Source of the DNA: JABDQA01 sp963824415
GTDB lineage: Bacteria > Desulfobacterota > Desulfobulbia > Desulfobulbales > Desulfocapsaceae
Direction of reading: 5' to 3'
Length of the DNA: 64,000 bases
NCBI GenBank assembly: GCA_963824415.1
Contig: CAWGPM010000002.1
Span: 248,001-312,000, forward strand
A program made the position numbers and the translations under genes. Position 1 is the stretch's first letter. Each line of letters begins with the position of its first letter. Below the pieces are notes generated by a model. It had not been told where the DNA came from and made no database searches. It saw only the letters and a program-made list of their open reading frames with translations. This document shows positions 34,695 through 43,681 of the stretch, in pieces.

Positions 34695-36692
34695 ATGAGC
34701 GATATTGATGATAAGATTACCAGTCTGTTGAGCGAGAACCGCTATTTCGAACCGCCGGAGCGAGGCCGTGATCAGGCCTGGGTGGGCGATATGCGCGCGT
34801 ACGAACGTGCTTATCAGCACTCGATGGACGATCTGGAGGGGTATTGGGGGCAGCGCGCTGAAGAGTTGGTGAACTGGTTTTCCAAATGGAACAGCGTATT
34901 GGAAGCCGACCTTCATAAACCGCAGGTGCGCTGGTTCGACGGTGCGACCCTCAACGTCTCCTACAACTGCCTCGACCGCCACCTGGATAGCGGACGAGGG
35001 GACAAGTGCGCACTGATTTGGCAGGGCGAGGCGGAGGCGGAGGTGCGCACTTTCACCTACAACCAGCTCCATGAAGCGGTTTGCCGCTGCGCCAATGTTT
35101 TGCGCAAAAAAGGCGTCACCAAAGGGGACCGGGTGGCGATCTATCTGCCGATGATTCCCGAGCTGGTCATCGCGGTGCTGGCCTGCGCCCGGATCGGTGC
35201 GGTCCATTCGGTGGTTTTTGCCGGATTTTCAGCGGTAAGTCTGCAGAATCGTATCCAGGACTGTGAAGCGAATCTTCTGATTACCGCTGATGCAGTGTTC
35301 AGAGCAGGCAAAGCGATTGCGCTGAAGCCCAACGGTGATGAAGCACTGGAGGATTGTGAATCGGTGGATTACTGCCTGGTCGTGCGCCGGGCCGATAATG
35401 AGGTGGCCATGCAGCCTGGCAGAGACAGCTGGTGGCATGAGGAGATGATGGCGGACGATATCGAAGCTTTCTGCGAGCCGGAACCGATGGCTGCGGAGGA
35501 CAGCCTGTTTATTCTCTACACCTCAGGCTCGACTGGCAAACCCAAGGGGGTGGTGCACACCACCGGGGGCTATCTCCTTTATGCGATGCACACCACGCAA
35601 CTGGTTTTCGACCTCAAGGATGAGGACATCCACTGGTGCAGCGCTGACATCGGCTGGATCACTGGCCATACCTACACGGTTTACGGGCCGCTGGGCCTGG
35701 GCGGAACCACCTTGATGTTCGAGGGTGTACCGTCCTATCCGGGACCGGACCGGTTCTGGCAGATTATCGAGAAATTCAGAGTCACTATTTTCTATACCGC
35801 GCCAACCGTGATCCGGGCGCTGATGCGTTTTGGCGACGAGCCGATCAGAAAGCACGACATCACTTCACTGCGCATCCTCGGCTCGGTTGGCGAGCCGATC
35901 AACCCGGAGGCCTGGATGTGGTACCATCTCCAGGTGGGCGGGGGCCGGCTGCCCATCGTCGATACCTGGTGGCAGACTGAGACCGGAGGCATCATGATCT
36001 CACCGCTGCCCTATGCGACCAGGCTGAAGCCCGGCTCCGCCACCCGCCCGCTGCCGGGCATCGATGCGGCAATTCTGAACGAGGAGGGGCAGCCGGCAGG
36101 CAGCAATGAAGGCGGCCACCTGGTAATCCGCCGACCCTGGCCGGGCATGCTGCGTGGAATCTATGGCGATGCCGAACGTTTCCGGCTCACCTATTTCGAT
36201 GAATTTCCCGGGTTCTACGATGCAGGCGACGGGGCGCGCTGCGACGAAGACGGGTATTTCTGGATCATGGGCCGGCTCGACGATGTAATCAACGTCTCGG
36301 GCCACCGGCTGGGAACCGCTGAGATCGAATCAGCCCTGGTTTCGCACCCGCGGGTATCAGAAGCCGCGGTGGTCGGAATACCGCACCCGATCAAAGGTCA
36401 GGCTATCTATGCGTTCGTCACCTTGATCGAAAATGGGGAGCAGACACCCGAGCTCCTCGGAGAACTCAGGGTTCACGTGCGCAGTGAAATCGGGCCCATC
36501 GCCTCGCCCGACACCATCCAGTATGCACCGGGGCTGCCGAAGACCAGAAGTGGTAAAATCATGCGCCGGATTCTGCGTAAGATCGCCGCCAATGACTTCG
36601 GTGATTTCGGCGACACCTCGACCCTGGCCGATCCCGGTGTGGTCAATGACCTGATTGACGGGAAGAAGGCGCTGGAAAACGAATTTTTCTAA
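34695..36692 (+). CDS. acs: Acetyl-CoA synthetase (AMP-forming)
   Basis: Acs activates acetate to acetyl-CoA through acetyl-AMP. The 665-residue protein has ILYTSGSTGKPKGVVHT (AMP-binding loop), the acyl-binding WWQTETGGIMISP, GRLDDVINVSGHRLGTAEIE and the catalytic lysine in TRSGKIMRRILRKIA, which protein acetylation controls in many bacteria. The frame is open 11 codons upstream, but ATG 34695 has AAGGAGAG in place. It is followed by a DUF294 regulator and an exonuclease. Confidence 0.96.
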   Translation: MSDIDDKITSLLSENRYFEPPERGRDQAWVGDMRAYERAYQHSMDDLEGYWGQRAEELVNWFSKWNSVLEADLHKPQVRWFDGATLNVSYNCLDRHLDSGRGDKCALIWQGEAEAEVRTFTYNQLHEAVCRCANVLRKKGVTKGDRVAIYLPMIPELVIAVLACARIGAVHSVVFAGFSAVSLQNRIQDCEANLLITADAVFRAGKAIALKPNGDEALEDCESVDYCLVVRRADNEVAMQPGRDSWWHEEMMADDIEAFCEPEPMAAEDSLFILYTSGSTGKPKGVVHTTGGYLLYAMHTTQLVFDLKDEDIHWCSADIGWITGHTYTVYGPLGLGGTTLMFEGVPSYPGPDRFWQIIEKFRVTIFYTAPTVIRALMRFGDEPIRKHDITSLRILGSVGEPINPEAWMWYHLQVGGGRLPIVDTWWQTETGGIMISPLPYATRLKPGSATRPLPGIDAAILNEEGQPAGSNEGGHLVIRRPWPGMLRGIYGDAERFRLTYFDEFPGFYDAGDGARCDEDGYFWIMGRLDDVINVSGHRLGTAEIESALVSHPRVSEAAVVGIPHPIKGQAIYAFVTLIENGEQTPELLGELRVHVRSEIGPIASPDTIQYAPGLPKTRSGKIMRRILRKIAANDFGDFGDTSTLADPGVVNDLIDGKKALENEFF

Positions 36693-36860
36693 TCTGGCTC
36701 CCTACCAATAGCCCGGTTCTTTCGCGTGAGCATTACGCGGCTGAGCTCAGCTGGTCTTGCTTAGCCTCTCCTCTAGCACTGGTGGGCAGGCGTTGCTGCC
36801 CATACTCCGGTCTTCGTTCGGCAGCCATGGATAGGTCTTTTTATTTTCTGCAAAATAGTG

Positions 36861-36869
36861 TGGTATACT
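36861..36869 (+). promoter_or_regulatory. Extended -10 promoter upstream of the DUF294 gene
   Basis: TGGTATACT (36861-36869) is an extended -10 with TATACT as the hexamer, about 55 bp before the start of the DUF294 gene. No clear -35 hexamer is seen. Low-moderate certainty. Confidence 0.4.
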
Positions 36870-36924
36870 GATGTCGTAAATTGACTGGTCGATATTACTC
36901 CCGAGACTGTTGAAGGATCGATTT

Positions 36925-38901
36925 GTGCTAGAAAATAGAGACAAAAAGAGGCACCGAAGCAGCTCAGCCGTGCCGGCCGTTGACGGCAGCGTGCATGCGG
37001 TCGCGCCGGAGGTGGCGATTTCCTTTTTAAAGGAGACCATGCCGTTTAGAGAGCTGGCGGAAGAAGCCCTGACTGAGCTGGCCCTGCACTGTAAAATCGA
37101 TTTCTACCCGAAAGGAACCCGGATCCTGACCTACAACGAATCCGAGGTGACTCATCTCTATCTGGTCCAGCGCGGCGGCGTACGTGCCTTTATCACCGAC
37201 GAAGACGGCGAAGTCGTGCTTAAGGATTATCGTGGGGTCGGCGCCAATATCGGTGCGCTGGGCATCATCAGGGGAACCCGGGCGAACCTCAATATCGAAA
37301 CGGTGGAGGACACCTTCTGCTTCCTGATACCGGCGGAAATATTCAAGCAGCTTGTCCAGAACAATTTAACGATTGCCCATTACTACCTGAAGAGCTTCTC
37401 CGACAACGTGGTGGCCACCGCCTACAGCGAACTCAGAAAAAACAAGCTGGCCAGAAGAAGCAGTGAGGAGCTCTTTCTGTTCAACACCAGGGCTGGTGAG
37501 CTGAGCAAACCGCTGTTTTCCGTGTCTGCCGTCACTTCGATCCAGGAGAGTGCAGCAATCATGGCCCGGCAGGGCATTGGTTCTCTGCTCATCTATGTCG
37601 ACGAAGACCCGGGTTCCATGATCGGCATCGTCACCGATACCGATTTCAGGGGCAAGGTGATCGCCGCAGGCAGGGACTTTCGGGAACCGGTTTCCACGAT
37701 TATGAGCAGTCCGCTGAAAACCGTGCCCGCACAGATGCTCTGCTTCGACGTGCTGCTCAAGATGATGACCACCTCGATCCACCACCTGGGGGTCGAGCAG
37801 GATGGCCGGATCATCGGGGTCATCACCAGTCATGACATCATGGTCCAGCAGGGCAACTCGCCCTATTACCTGTTCAAGGAAATTGCTGCCCAGAACGAAT
37901 TCGAGGGGCTTTATCTGCTCTCGGAAAAAGTCAGCGGACTGGTACGCAATATCATCAACGAGGGGGCAAAAGCCGGCAACATTGCCCGGATGATTGCCCT
38001 GATCAACGAAAAGATTCTGGCCCAGATCCTGACCCTGCTGCATCTTCAGATGGGCCCCGCTCCGGCAAAATACAGCTGGCTGATGTTCGGCAGCGAGGGC
38101 AGGGCTGAACAGACGTTCAAAACCGATCAGGATAACGGCATCGTCTACTGCGACCCGGAAGCAAGTGAGGTCGAGAAGGTTGAAAAGTACTTCAGAACCT
38201 TCGGTGAACAGGCGACCTATCACCTGATGAAATGCGGGTATCCATCCTGTCCGGACAACTCGATGGCCAGCAACCCGCGGTGGTGTCGATCGCTGTCCAG
38301 CTGGAAACAGCAGTTCGCCGACTGGATCGATGGGGCAGACTATGCTGAGCAGAGTGGGGCGGCAATTTTCTTCGATTTCCGGCATGGCTACGGAACAGAA
38401 CAGATTGCCGTGGATCTGCGTGATTTCGTGACGACCCGCTGTGCCCCGGACAAACCGCTGGTCGATGCGCTGATAGATCATGCACTCTCGGTTCGGCCAC
38501 CGCTTTCCTTCTTCAAACATTTTCTGGTCGAACAGAATGGAGACCATCGGGAACGCTTCAACATCAAAGAGCGGGGGCTCAGCCCGTTCGTCGACTTTGC
38601 CCGGGCTTTGAGCCTGCTCCACGCGATCAGGCAGACCGACACCCTAACCCGCCTGAAACGGCTCCGGGCCAGAAAGGTGCTGTCCCTCGAGCTCTATGAG
38701 AAAATGATCGAGGCCTTTGAGATGCAGATGCAGGTCCGGGTGCTTCATCAGCTCAGTCAGATTGAAAACGGGGTCGAGCCCGATGACGTGATCTACCCTG
38801 AGGAACTCAGCGAGCTGGAAAAACGCATGCTCAAGGACGGTTTCGAAGTGATTTCCCAGATGCACGATATTCTGGCGCGCTCCACCCGCAGGGTCGGTTA
38901 A
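36925..38901 (+). CDS. cNMP-binding / CBS / DUF294 nucleotidyltransferase-like protein
   Basis: A regulator of about 658 residues. An N-terminal cyclic-nucleotide-binding domain (about 40-150, with FYPKGTRILTYNES) is followed by two CBS domains (about 175-300), then DUF294 with the nucleotidyltransferase motif MFGSEGRAEQTFKTDQDN near residue 385 and the DUF294_C region. The layout is GlnD-like sensing plus transferase fold. The frame opens with TTG at 36910, but GTG 36925 has AAGGA 7 nt upstream. Proteins of this type lie next to acs in several bacteria and are thought to tune acetate metabolism. Confidence 0.85.
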   Translation: MLENRDKKRHRSSSAVPAVDGSVHAVAPEVAISFLKETMPFRELAEEALTELALHCKIDFYPKGTRILTYNESEVTHLYLVQRGGVRAFITDEDGEVVLKDYRGVGANIGALGIIRGTRANLNIETVEDTFCFLIPAEIFKQLVQNNLTIAHYYLKSFSDNVVATAYSELRKNKLARRSSEELFLFNTRAGELSKPLFSVSAVTSIQESAAIMARQGIGSLLIYVDEDPGSMIGIVTDTDFRGKVIAAGRDFREPVSTIMSSPLKTVPAQMLCFDVLLKMMTTSIHHLGVEQDGRIIGVITSHDIMVQQGNSPYYLFKEIAAQNEFEGLYLLSEKVSGLVRNIINEGAKAGNIARMIALINEKILAQILTLLHLQMGPAPAKYSWLMFGSEGRAEQTFKTDQDNGIVYCDPEASEVEKVEKYFRTFGEQATYHLMKCGYPSCPDNSMASNPRWCRSLSSWKQQFADWIDGADYAEQSGAAIFFDFRHGYGTEQIAVDLRDFVTTRCAPDKPLVDALIDHALSVRPPLSFFKHFLVEQNGDHRERFNIKERGLSPFVDFARALSLLHAIRQTDTLTRLKRLRARKVLSLELYEKMIEAFEMQMQVRVLHQLSQIENGVEPDDVIYPEELSELEKRMLKDGFEVISQMHDILARSTRRVG

Positions 38902-39058
38902 CCTGAAAAGGGCATGGAAAAACAGCAAATACTTATTGATATATGAACAATATCGAGCAGTTATTCAGGAGCGTCTGCAATTATGGTGAGAGCACGGTTT
39001 GTACCTCTTGGAATCTATCATAAAAGGCAACATTTTTACCCTTCGGGCGAGTCGATAC

Positions 39059-39136
39059 GGCCTGCTATTCCTTGTCGCTTTTGGGGAAACCATAGCATGT
39101 ATTCAGCCTTCCCCAAGTCTTCTTGGCTAGCAGGCC
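39059..39136. repeat. Long imperfect palindrome between DUF294 gene and exonuclease
   Basis: GGCCTGCTA...TTGGGGAA (39059-39088) is mirrored by TTCCCCAA...TAGCAGGCC (39109-39136). The outer 9 bp and inner 8 bp are perfect complements, with a mismatched stretch between, and the loop is about 20 nt. No T run follows. The rest of the gap (38902-39164) holds no gene. Confidence 0.5.
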
Positions 39137-39164
39137 CTCTCAACTCGTGAAATATTCAGGTTAA

Positions 39165-39899
39165 GTGCGCGGCCTAATCAAAAAATTGGCCTGGTTTCGT
39201 CAGCACGACGAGCTGATTACGGCCAACAATAAATGTTTCCGGTACTTCGACGGCAATAGAAAGTTCTCGGATTACAGCTACGTTGTCTATGATACCGAGC
39301 TGACCGGTCTGGACCGGAAAAAGGACGAGATCATCGCCATTGGAGCGGTACGGATCAGTTCCCTGCAGATCGATCTGAGCGAAACCTTTCACTACTATGT
39401 ACGGCCGGAAAACATAGACCATACCCAGGCCACGCTGATCCACAAGATCACGCCGGAGCAGCTCAAGGAAGCACCCCCGCTGTCCGACGTGCTGCCCCGG
39501 TTCCTCGAATTTGTCGGCTCGGATCTGCTGGTGGGCCATTACGTCTGGATAGACACCACGTTTTTGAACCGGGCCACCAAAAGATTCTACAACGGCACAC
39601 TTGCCAACCCCAATCTCGATACCATGCGTATGGCCCAGATATACAAGCGCATTGTACTGGGGGAATTTCACGGTTCATACCAGTCTGAAAACGGTGGCTA
39701 TAACCTGCAGAAACTCAGCCGGGATCTCAATCTGCCGTTTTTCGATGCCCACGATGCACTGGAAGACGCCCTGCAGACTGCCTACCTGTTTCTGTATCTG
39801 GTTAAAAAACTCGATAAGGCTGGGATCTCAACGCTTAACGAACTGTTCAAAGCCGGCCGGGAAATCAATTGGGCCCCGCTCAAACCGGACGGTAACTGA
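39165..39899 (+). CDS. DnaQ-like 3'-5' exonuclease
   Basis: A 244-residue DEDD exonuclease. Exo I is VYDTELTGLD (Asp43, Glu45), Exo II contains HYVWIDTTFL with Asp, and Exo III reads HDALEDALQTAYLFLYL. It starts with GTG after TCAGG. It is not the replicative epsilon subunit in a dnaE context; in other genomes stand-alone exonucleases of this type pair with DUF294 proteins near acs. A role in RNA or DNA trimming linked to the acs cluster is inference. Confidence 0.82.
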   Translation: MRGLIKKLAWFRQHDELITANNKCFRYFDGNRKFSDYSYVVYDTELTGLDRKKDEIIAIGAVRISSLQIDLSETFHYYVRPENIDHTQATLIHKITPEQLKEAPPLSDVLPRFLEFVGSDLLVGHYVWIDTTFLNRATKRFYNGTLANPNLDTMRMAQIYKRIVLGEFHGSYQSENGGYNLQKLSRDLNLPFFDAHDALEDALQTAYLFLYLVKKLDKAGISTLNELFKAGREINWAPLKPDGN

Positions 39900-40266
39900 A
39901 GGCTTGGGCACCTCTCAGCCAGCCCCGCTCATCTGTAAATCCAGGCAATCACCGTCGGCAGGCCTGATGACAAGCCCATTGTTCGCATTTGTTTAATCCG
40001 CGACTGATAAAATAGTTTACTAAACGCTCATTTTTTGTACGTTTGTGCAGATAATCTGAGAAGCATGAGCCATTTGCAAAACGATCTTTTCGCCCAAACT
40101 CTGCGTTATGCTCAAAATTTTATCCTCGGAATATCAATTATATGCCTGTGGTAAAATTTCTCGCATGCCTTGATTTTGAACGAAAATCTTAGTTTTGCAA
40201 AAGGCTCGCATGTCAACCGGCAGCGACACCCAAGGCTGTCCAAACACCTTCAAGCGGAATTGATTC
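39900..40266. other. Gene-free gap upstream of alaS
   Basis: 367 bp without a gene. It contains the palindromic element copy B (40067-40207), which fills most of the space before alaS. An AT-rich segment near 40015-40045 could hold a promoter, but no convincing -35/-10 pair is visible. Confidence 0.45.
40067..40207. repeat. MITE-like imperfect palindrome, copy B
   Basis: A 141-bp element. The left end GAGCCATTTGCAAAACGATC and the right end CGAAAATCTTAGTTTTGC plus AAAAGGCTC are complementary with few mismatches over about 26 bp, and the pairing continues inward toward the centre. The core TTATCCTCGGAATATCA (40120-40136) and the following GGTAAAATTTCTCGCATG block match copy A upstream of secDF. 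Flanking CATG extends the repeat. No ORF. Confidence 0.6.
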
Positions 40267-42918
40267 ATGATGACCGGAAACGAAATTCGAGCCAGATTCC
40301 TGGACTACTTCGAGTCCAAAGGCCATACCATCGTCGAGAGTTCCTCACTCGTACCCCAGGACGATCCGACCCTGCTGTTTGTCAATGCAGGAATGGTACA
40401 GTTCAAAAGGGTATTTATGGGAGAGGAAAAGCGGGACTATATACGAGCAGTGACCAGCCAGTGCTGCATGCGGGCCGGCGGCAAGCACAACGATCTGGAG
40501 AATGTCGGCTATACCGCGCGGCACCACACCTTTTTTGAGATGCTGGGTAATTTTTCTTTCGGCAATTATTTCAAGAAGGAGGCAATCGATTTTGCCTGGG
40601 AGTTCCTGACCGTTGAACTTGGCATAGATCCGGGACAGCTCTGGGTATCTATCTATGAGGACGACGATGAGGCCGAGGAACTCTGGGAGCAGATCGAAAC
40701 CCTACCCAAAGGCCGCATCGTCCGGTTCGATGAGAAGGACAATTTCTGGGCCATGGGCGACACCGGCCCCTGCGGTCCCTGCTCCGAAATTCATATCGAC
40801 CAGGGCCAAGCCGCTGGATGCGGCAGAGCTGACTGCGCTCTCGGCTGCGATTGTGACCGTTTTCTGGAGCTCTGGAACCTGGTCTTCATGCAGTTCAACC
40901 GTTTCCAGGACGGGACCATGGAGCCGCTGCCCAAACCGAGTATCGACACCGGTATGGGGCTCGAACGGGTGGCTGCGGTGCTGCAGGGCAAGTTCAACAA
41001 CTACGATTCGGACCTGTTCTCCCCGGTGATCAGCCGGCTTGAGACCCTGTCCGGCAGAACCTACGGCAAGGATCCGGCCGATGATACCGCAATGCGGGTG
41101 ATTGCCGACCATGTCCGGGCCGCCTGTTTCCTGGTGGCCGATGGTGTGTTGCCGTCCAATGAAGGGCGGGGTTATGTGCTGCGGCGGGTGCTGCGGCGGG
41201 CCATTCGTTTCGGCAGAAACCTCGGGCTTTCCGGTCCGTTTCTGCATCAGGCCTGCCTGGCCGTGGTGGATTCGATGCTTAGTGCCTATCCCCGCTTAAA
41301 CGATACCGCCCAGCTGCTCGAAAAAGTGGTCAACAACGAGGAAGCCCGCTTCGGTGAAACCTTCGAACACGGTCTGGCCATGCTCGATCAGCAGATCAGC
41401 AACCAGCAGCAGCAAGCCAAGCCGATGATCAGTGGTGATTTTATTTTCAAACTCTACGATACCTTCGGCTTTCCGGTGGACATCGTCAGAGATATTTCGC
41501 TGGAACGCGGCATCGCCTTCGATGAGGAAGGGTTTCAGCGGGCCATGGAGGCCCAGCGCTCTCAGTCGCGGGCCTCGCGTCGGGACGAAGGCGTCCGGCT
41601 CAAGGAAGAAGGGGTAAAGCGGCTGATTGAATCCGGCAGCCGCAGCGAATTCCAAGGCTATGACTCCTGCGCCGGCACAGGAGTCGTCCAGGGGCTGCTC
41701 AATGAACAGGGCCATGAGGTAGCAGCGCTCGAGGCAGGGCAGAAGGGGAGGCTGTTCAGCGATGCAACGCCGTTTTATGCTGAAGCCGGCGGGCAGATCG
41801 GCGATGTCGGAAAAATCATCTGGGATGGCGGTGAGGCCGAAGTTCTGACCACGACCGCCGAGGCCGAAGGCATAATCCTGCATCATATCCAGGTCGACGG
41901 TGGAAGGCTGACGCCTGGCACGCAGGTCGAACTGGCGGTGGATCAGGGCCGACGGGATGACACCGAGGCCAATCACAGCGCCACCCACCTGCTGCACGCG
42001 GCTCTACGGGCGGTACTGGGCGATCATGTCAAACAGGCAGGCTCGCTGGTGACCCCCGATCGGCTGCGCTTTGACTTCACCCATTTTTCGGCCCTTACGC
42101 CTGAGGAAATTGCCCAGGTCGAAGTGCGGGTTAACGAGCAGATCAGGCAGAACCACCCGGTGGGGGTCAAGGTCGTTGGCAGGGAAGAGGCCTTTGGTGA
42201 AGGGGCAATGGCCCTGTTTGGTGAAAAATACGGCGAATCGGTGCGGGTGGTCAGCATAGATCCGGTTAGCAAGGAACTCTGCGGCGGCACCCATGTGCAA
42301 GCCACCGGGGCGATCGGTGTATTCAAAATTACCTCCGAATCGGGAATTGCCGCCGGGGTGCGCAGAATTGAAGCGGTTACCGGCAGACAGGCGGTGGCGC
42401 TGCTGCAGGAGATGGCGCTCAGAGAAGCTGCGATCGGTGAGAAGCTCAATGCGACGCCCGCTGAGATTATGGTCAAACTCACCCATCTGCTGGAGAACCA
42501 GAAAAAACTTGAAAAGCAGGTTGCAGCATTGTCGACTCAGCTTGCCAGTTCGGATCTCGATGATATTTTCAAGGCTGCGGTCGAGGTACACGGCACCCGG
42601 GTGCTGGCCGCTCAGATCATCCTGGACAGTCCGAAAACGCTGCGCCAAGTGGGCGACAAGGTGCGGGACAAAATGGGCACCGGCATCGCGGTTCTCGGTG
42701 GTGTTATCAACGCTAAGGCGGCCCTGCTGGTGATCGTCTCCAAGGATCTGACCGATAAGTTCAAGGCAGGTGAGGTAATCAAAGAAGTGGCAGCAATCGT
42801 CGGCGGCAAGGGCGGCGGACGGCCGGATATGGCCCAGGCGGGTGGACCCCTGGCCGACAAGGTCGGCGACGCGATTAGCGCGGCCCCGCAGATTATTGCC
42901 CGTCTGGCCGGTGAATAG
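40267..42918 (+). CDS. alaS: Alanyl-tRNA synthetase
   Basis: AlaS charges tRNA-Ala and edits mischarged Ser or Gly. The 883-residue protein is full length: class II catalytic core (RARFLDYFESKGHTIVESSS, RHHTFFEMLGNFSFG), the editing domain with NHSATHLLHAAL and the CGGTHV zinc motif, and a C-terminal region with GGKGGGRPDMAQAGG. It begins with tandem ATGs at 40267 and 40270. It stands between the palindromic element and the second ATP-synthase locus. Confidence 0.97.
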   Translation: MMTGNEIRARFLDYFESKGHTIVESSSLVPQDDPTLLFVNAGMVQFKRVFMGEEKRDYIRAVTSQCCMRAGGKHNDLENVGYTARHHTFFEMLGNFSFGNYFKKEAIDFAWEFLTVELGIDPGQLWVSIYEDDDEAEELWEQIETLPKGRIVRFDEKDNFWAMGDTGPCGPCSEIHIDQGQAAGCGRADCALGCDCDRFLELWNLVFMQFNRFQDGTMEPLPKPSIDTGMGLERVAAVLQGKFNNYDSDLFSPVISRLETLSGRTYGKDPADDTAMRVIADHVRAACFLVADGVLPSNEGRGYVLRRVLRRAIRFGRNLGLSGPFLHQACLAVVDSMLSAYPRLNDTAQLLEKVVNNEEARFGETFEHGLAMLDQQISNQQQQAKPMISGDFIFKLYDTFGFPVDIVRDISLERGIAFDEEGFQRAMEAQRSQSRASRRDEGVRLKEEGVKRLIESGSRSEFQGYDSCAGTGVVQGLLNEQGHEVAALEAGQKGRLFSDATPFYAEAGGQIGDVGKIIWDGGEAEVLTTTAEAEGIILHHIQVDGGRLTPGTQVELAVDQGRRDDTEANHSATHLLHAALRAVLGDHVKQAGSLVTPDRLRFDFTHFSALTPEEIAQVEVRVNEQIRQNHPVGVKVVGREEAFGEGAMALFGEKYGESVRVVSIDPVSKELCGGTHVQATGAIGVFKITSESGIAAGVRRIEAVTGRQAVALLQEMALREAAIGEKLNATPAEIMVKLTHLLENQKKLEKQVAALSTQLASSDLDDIFKAAVEVHGTRVLAAQIILDSPKTLRQVGDKVRDKMGTGIAVLGGVINAKAALLVIVSKDLTDKFKAGEVIKEVAAIVGGKGGGRPDMAQAGGPLADKVGDAISAAPQIIARLAGE

Positions 42919-43253
42919 GCCGGATATTGCCAGCCCAGGCAGGTTGGCCGGCACCAAATATCAGGCGGTCCTGCGGCGTAGAAAATAGCCCGCGGCGGGT
43001 GCTGCCGGGCAGTGCTTTCAGGACCCGCAAAACCGAGTGGAAAAAAGATGGAAAAATCCCTGTCACTAAGGGTTTAAGACAGTGATAAAGTAGTTGACAT
43101 GGTAGATATTTTGCAGTAAAGGTTTTGAGCTGTTGTGAATGGTCATTCATTTTTATTGATGGCCATTATTCACCGTTTTTATCCGGCGTTGAGTTCAGTT
43201 TTCATTCCTACGGGGATGTTTGTTTTTTATTTCTGCAAATCAGGAGCGAATAA
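42919..43253. other. Gap between alaS and the F0F1 operon
   Basis: 335 bp, no gene. The GC-rich first half has small inverted repeats. The second half holds a TTGACA (43094-43099) with TAAAGG after 17 bp, a plausible promoter for the atp genes, leaving a leader of about 125 nt. Confidence 0.45.
43094..43122 (+). promoter_or_regulatory. Putative promoter of atpF'-C operon
   Basis: Perfect -35 TTGACA (43094-43099), 17-bp spacer, weak -10 TAAAGG (43117-43122). It points at atpF' 130 bp further on. Confidence 0.4.
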
Positions 43254-43679
43254 ATGGTCACAATTGACATCACGATGGTGATTCAGATGGTAAACATTGT
43301 CGTTCTCATGTTTCTGCTCAACGGGGTCTTGTACAAGCCGATCAAAAAGATCCTCAAAAAGCGCTCTGAAAAGATGCAGGGAATGCAGAATGATGTGGCG
43401 AAGTTCGAACAGAACGCACGTCTGCGTCAGGAAGAAGTGGATGCCAAGATGTCAAAGGCCTCCGGCAAGGCCAAAGCGGCGCTCGATGCAGCGCGGGCCG
43501 AGGCCCAGGCCGCCGGAGATGAGAAGATGGCATCGATCAAGGCTGAAGTCGACCAATTCAAGGACAAACAACTGGCTCAGATCAATACCCAGATCGGTGA
43601 GGCCCGCGACGGGCTCAAGGCCAATCTCGAAGGTTTTGCCAGCGACATGGCCAGCAAAATTCTGGGGAGGGCGCTCTAA
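43254..43679 (+). CDS. atpF: ATP synthase F0 subunit b' (AtpF')
   Basis: A 141-residue peripheral-stalk protein with one N-terminal transmembrane helix (about 8-27, MVIQMVNIVVLMFLLNGVLY) and a long charged coiled coil. It forms a heterodimer with the b subunit that follows 2 bp later. Two different b chains, as in cyanobacteria and many Desulfobacterota, replace a b2 homodimer. Its stop is two bases before the next start. Confidence 0.9.
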   Translation: MVTIDITMVIQMVNIVVLMFLLNGVLYKPIKKILKKRSEKMQGMQNDVAKFEQNARLRQEEVDAKMSKASGKAKAALDAARAEAQAAGDEKMASIKAEVDQFKDKQLAQINTQIGEARDGLKANLEGFASDMASKILGRAL

Positions 43680-43681
43680 TC

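Noticed and set aside
19821..39164. Shared 13-mer CTCAACTCGTGAA followed by TCAGG(C/T)TAA at 19821-19844 and 39139-39164
   Set aside because: A 13-base match between two places in 64 kb is expected by chance; the loose extension is suggestive only. A genome search would settle it.
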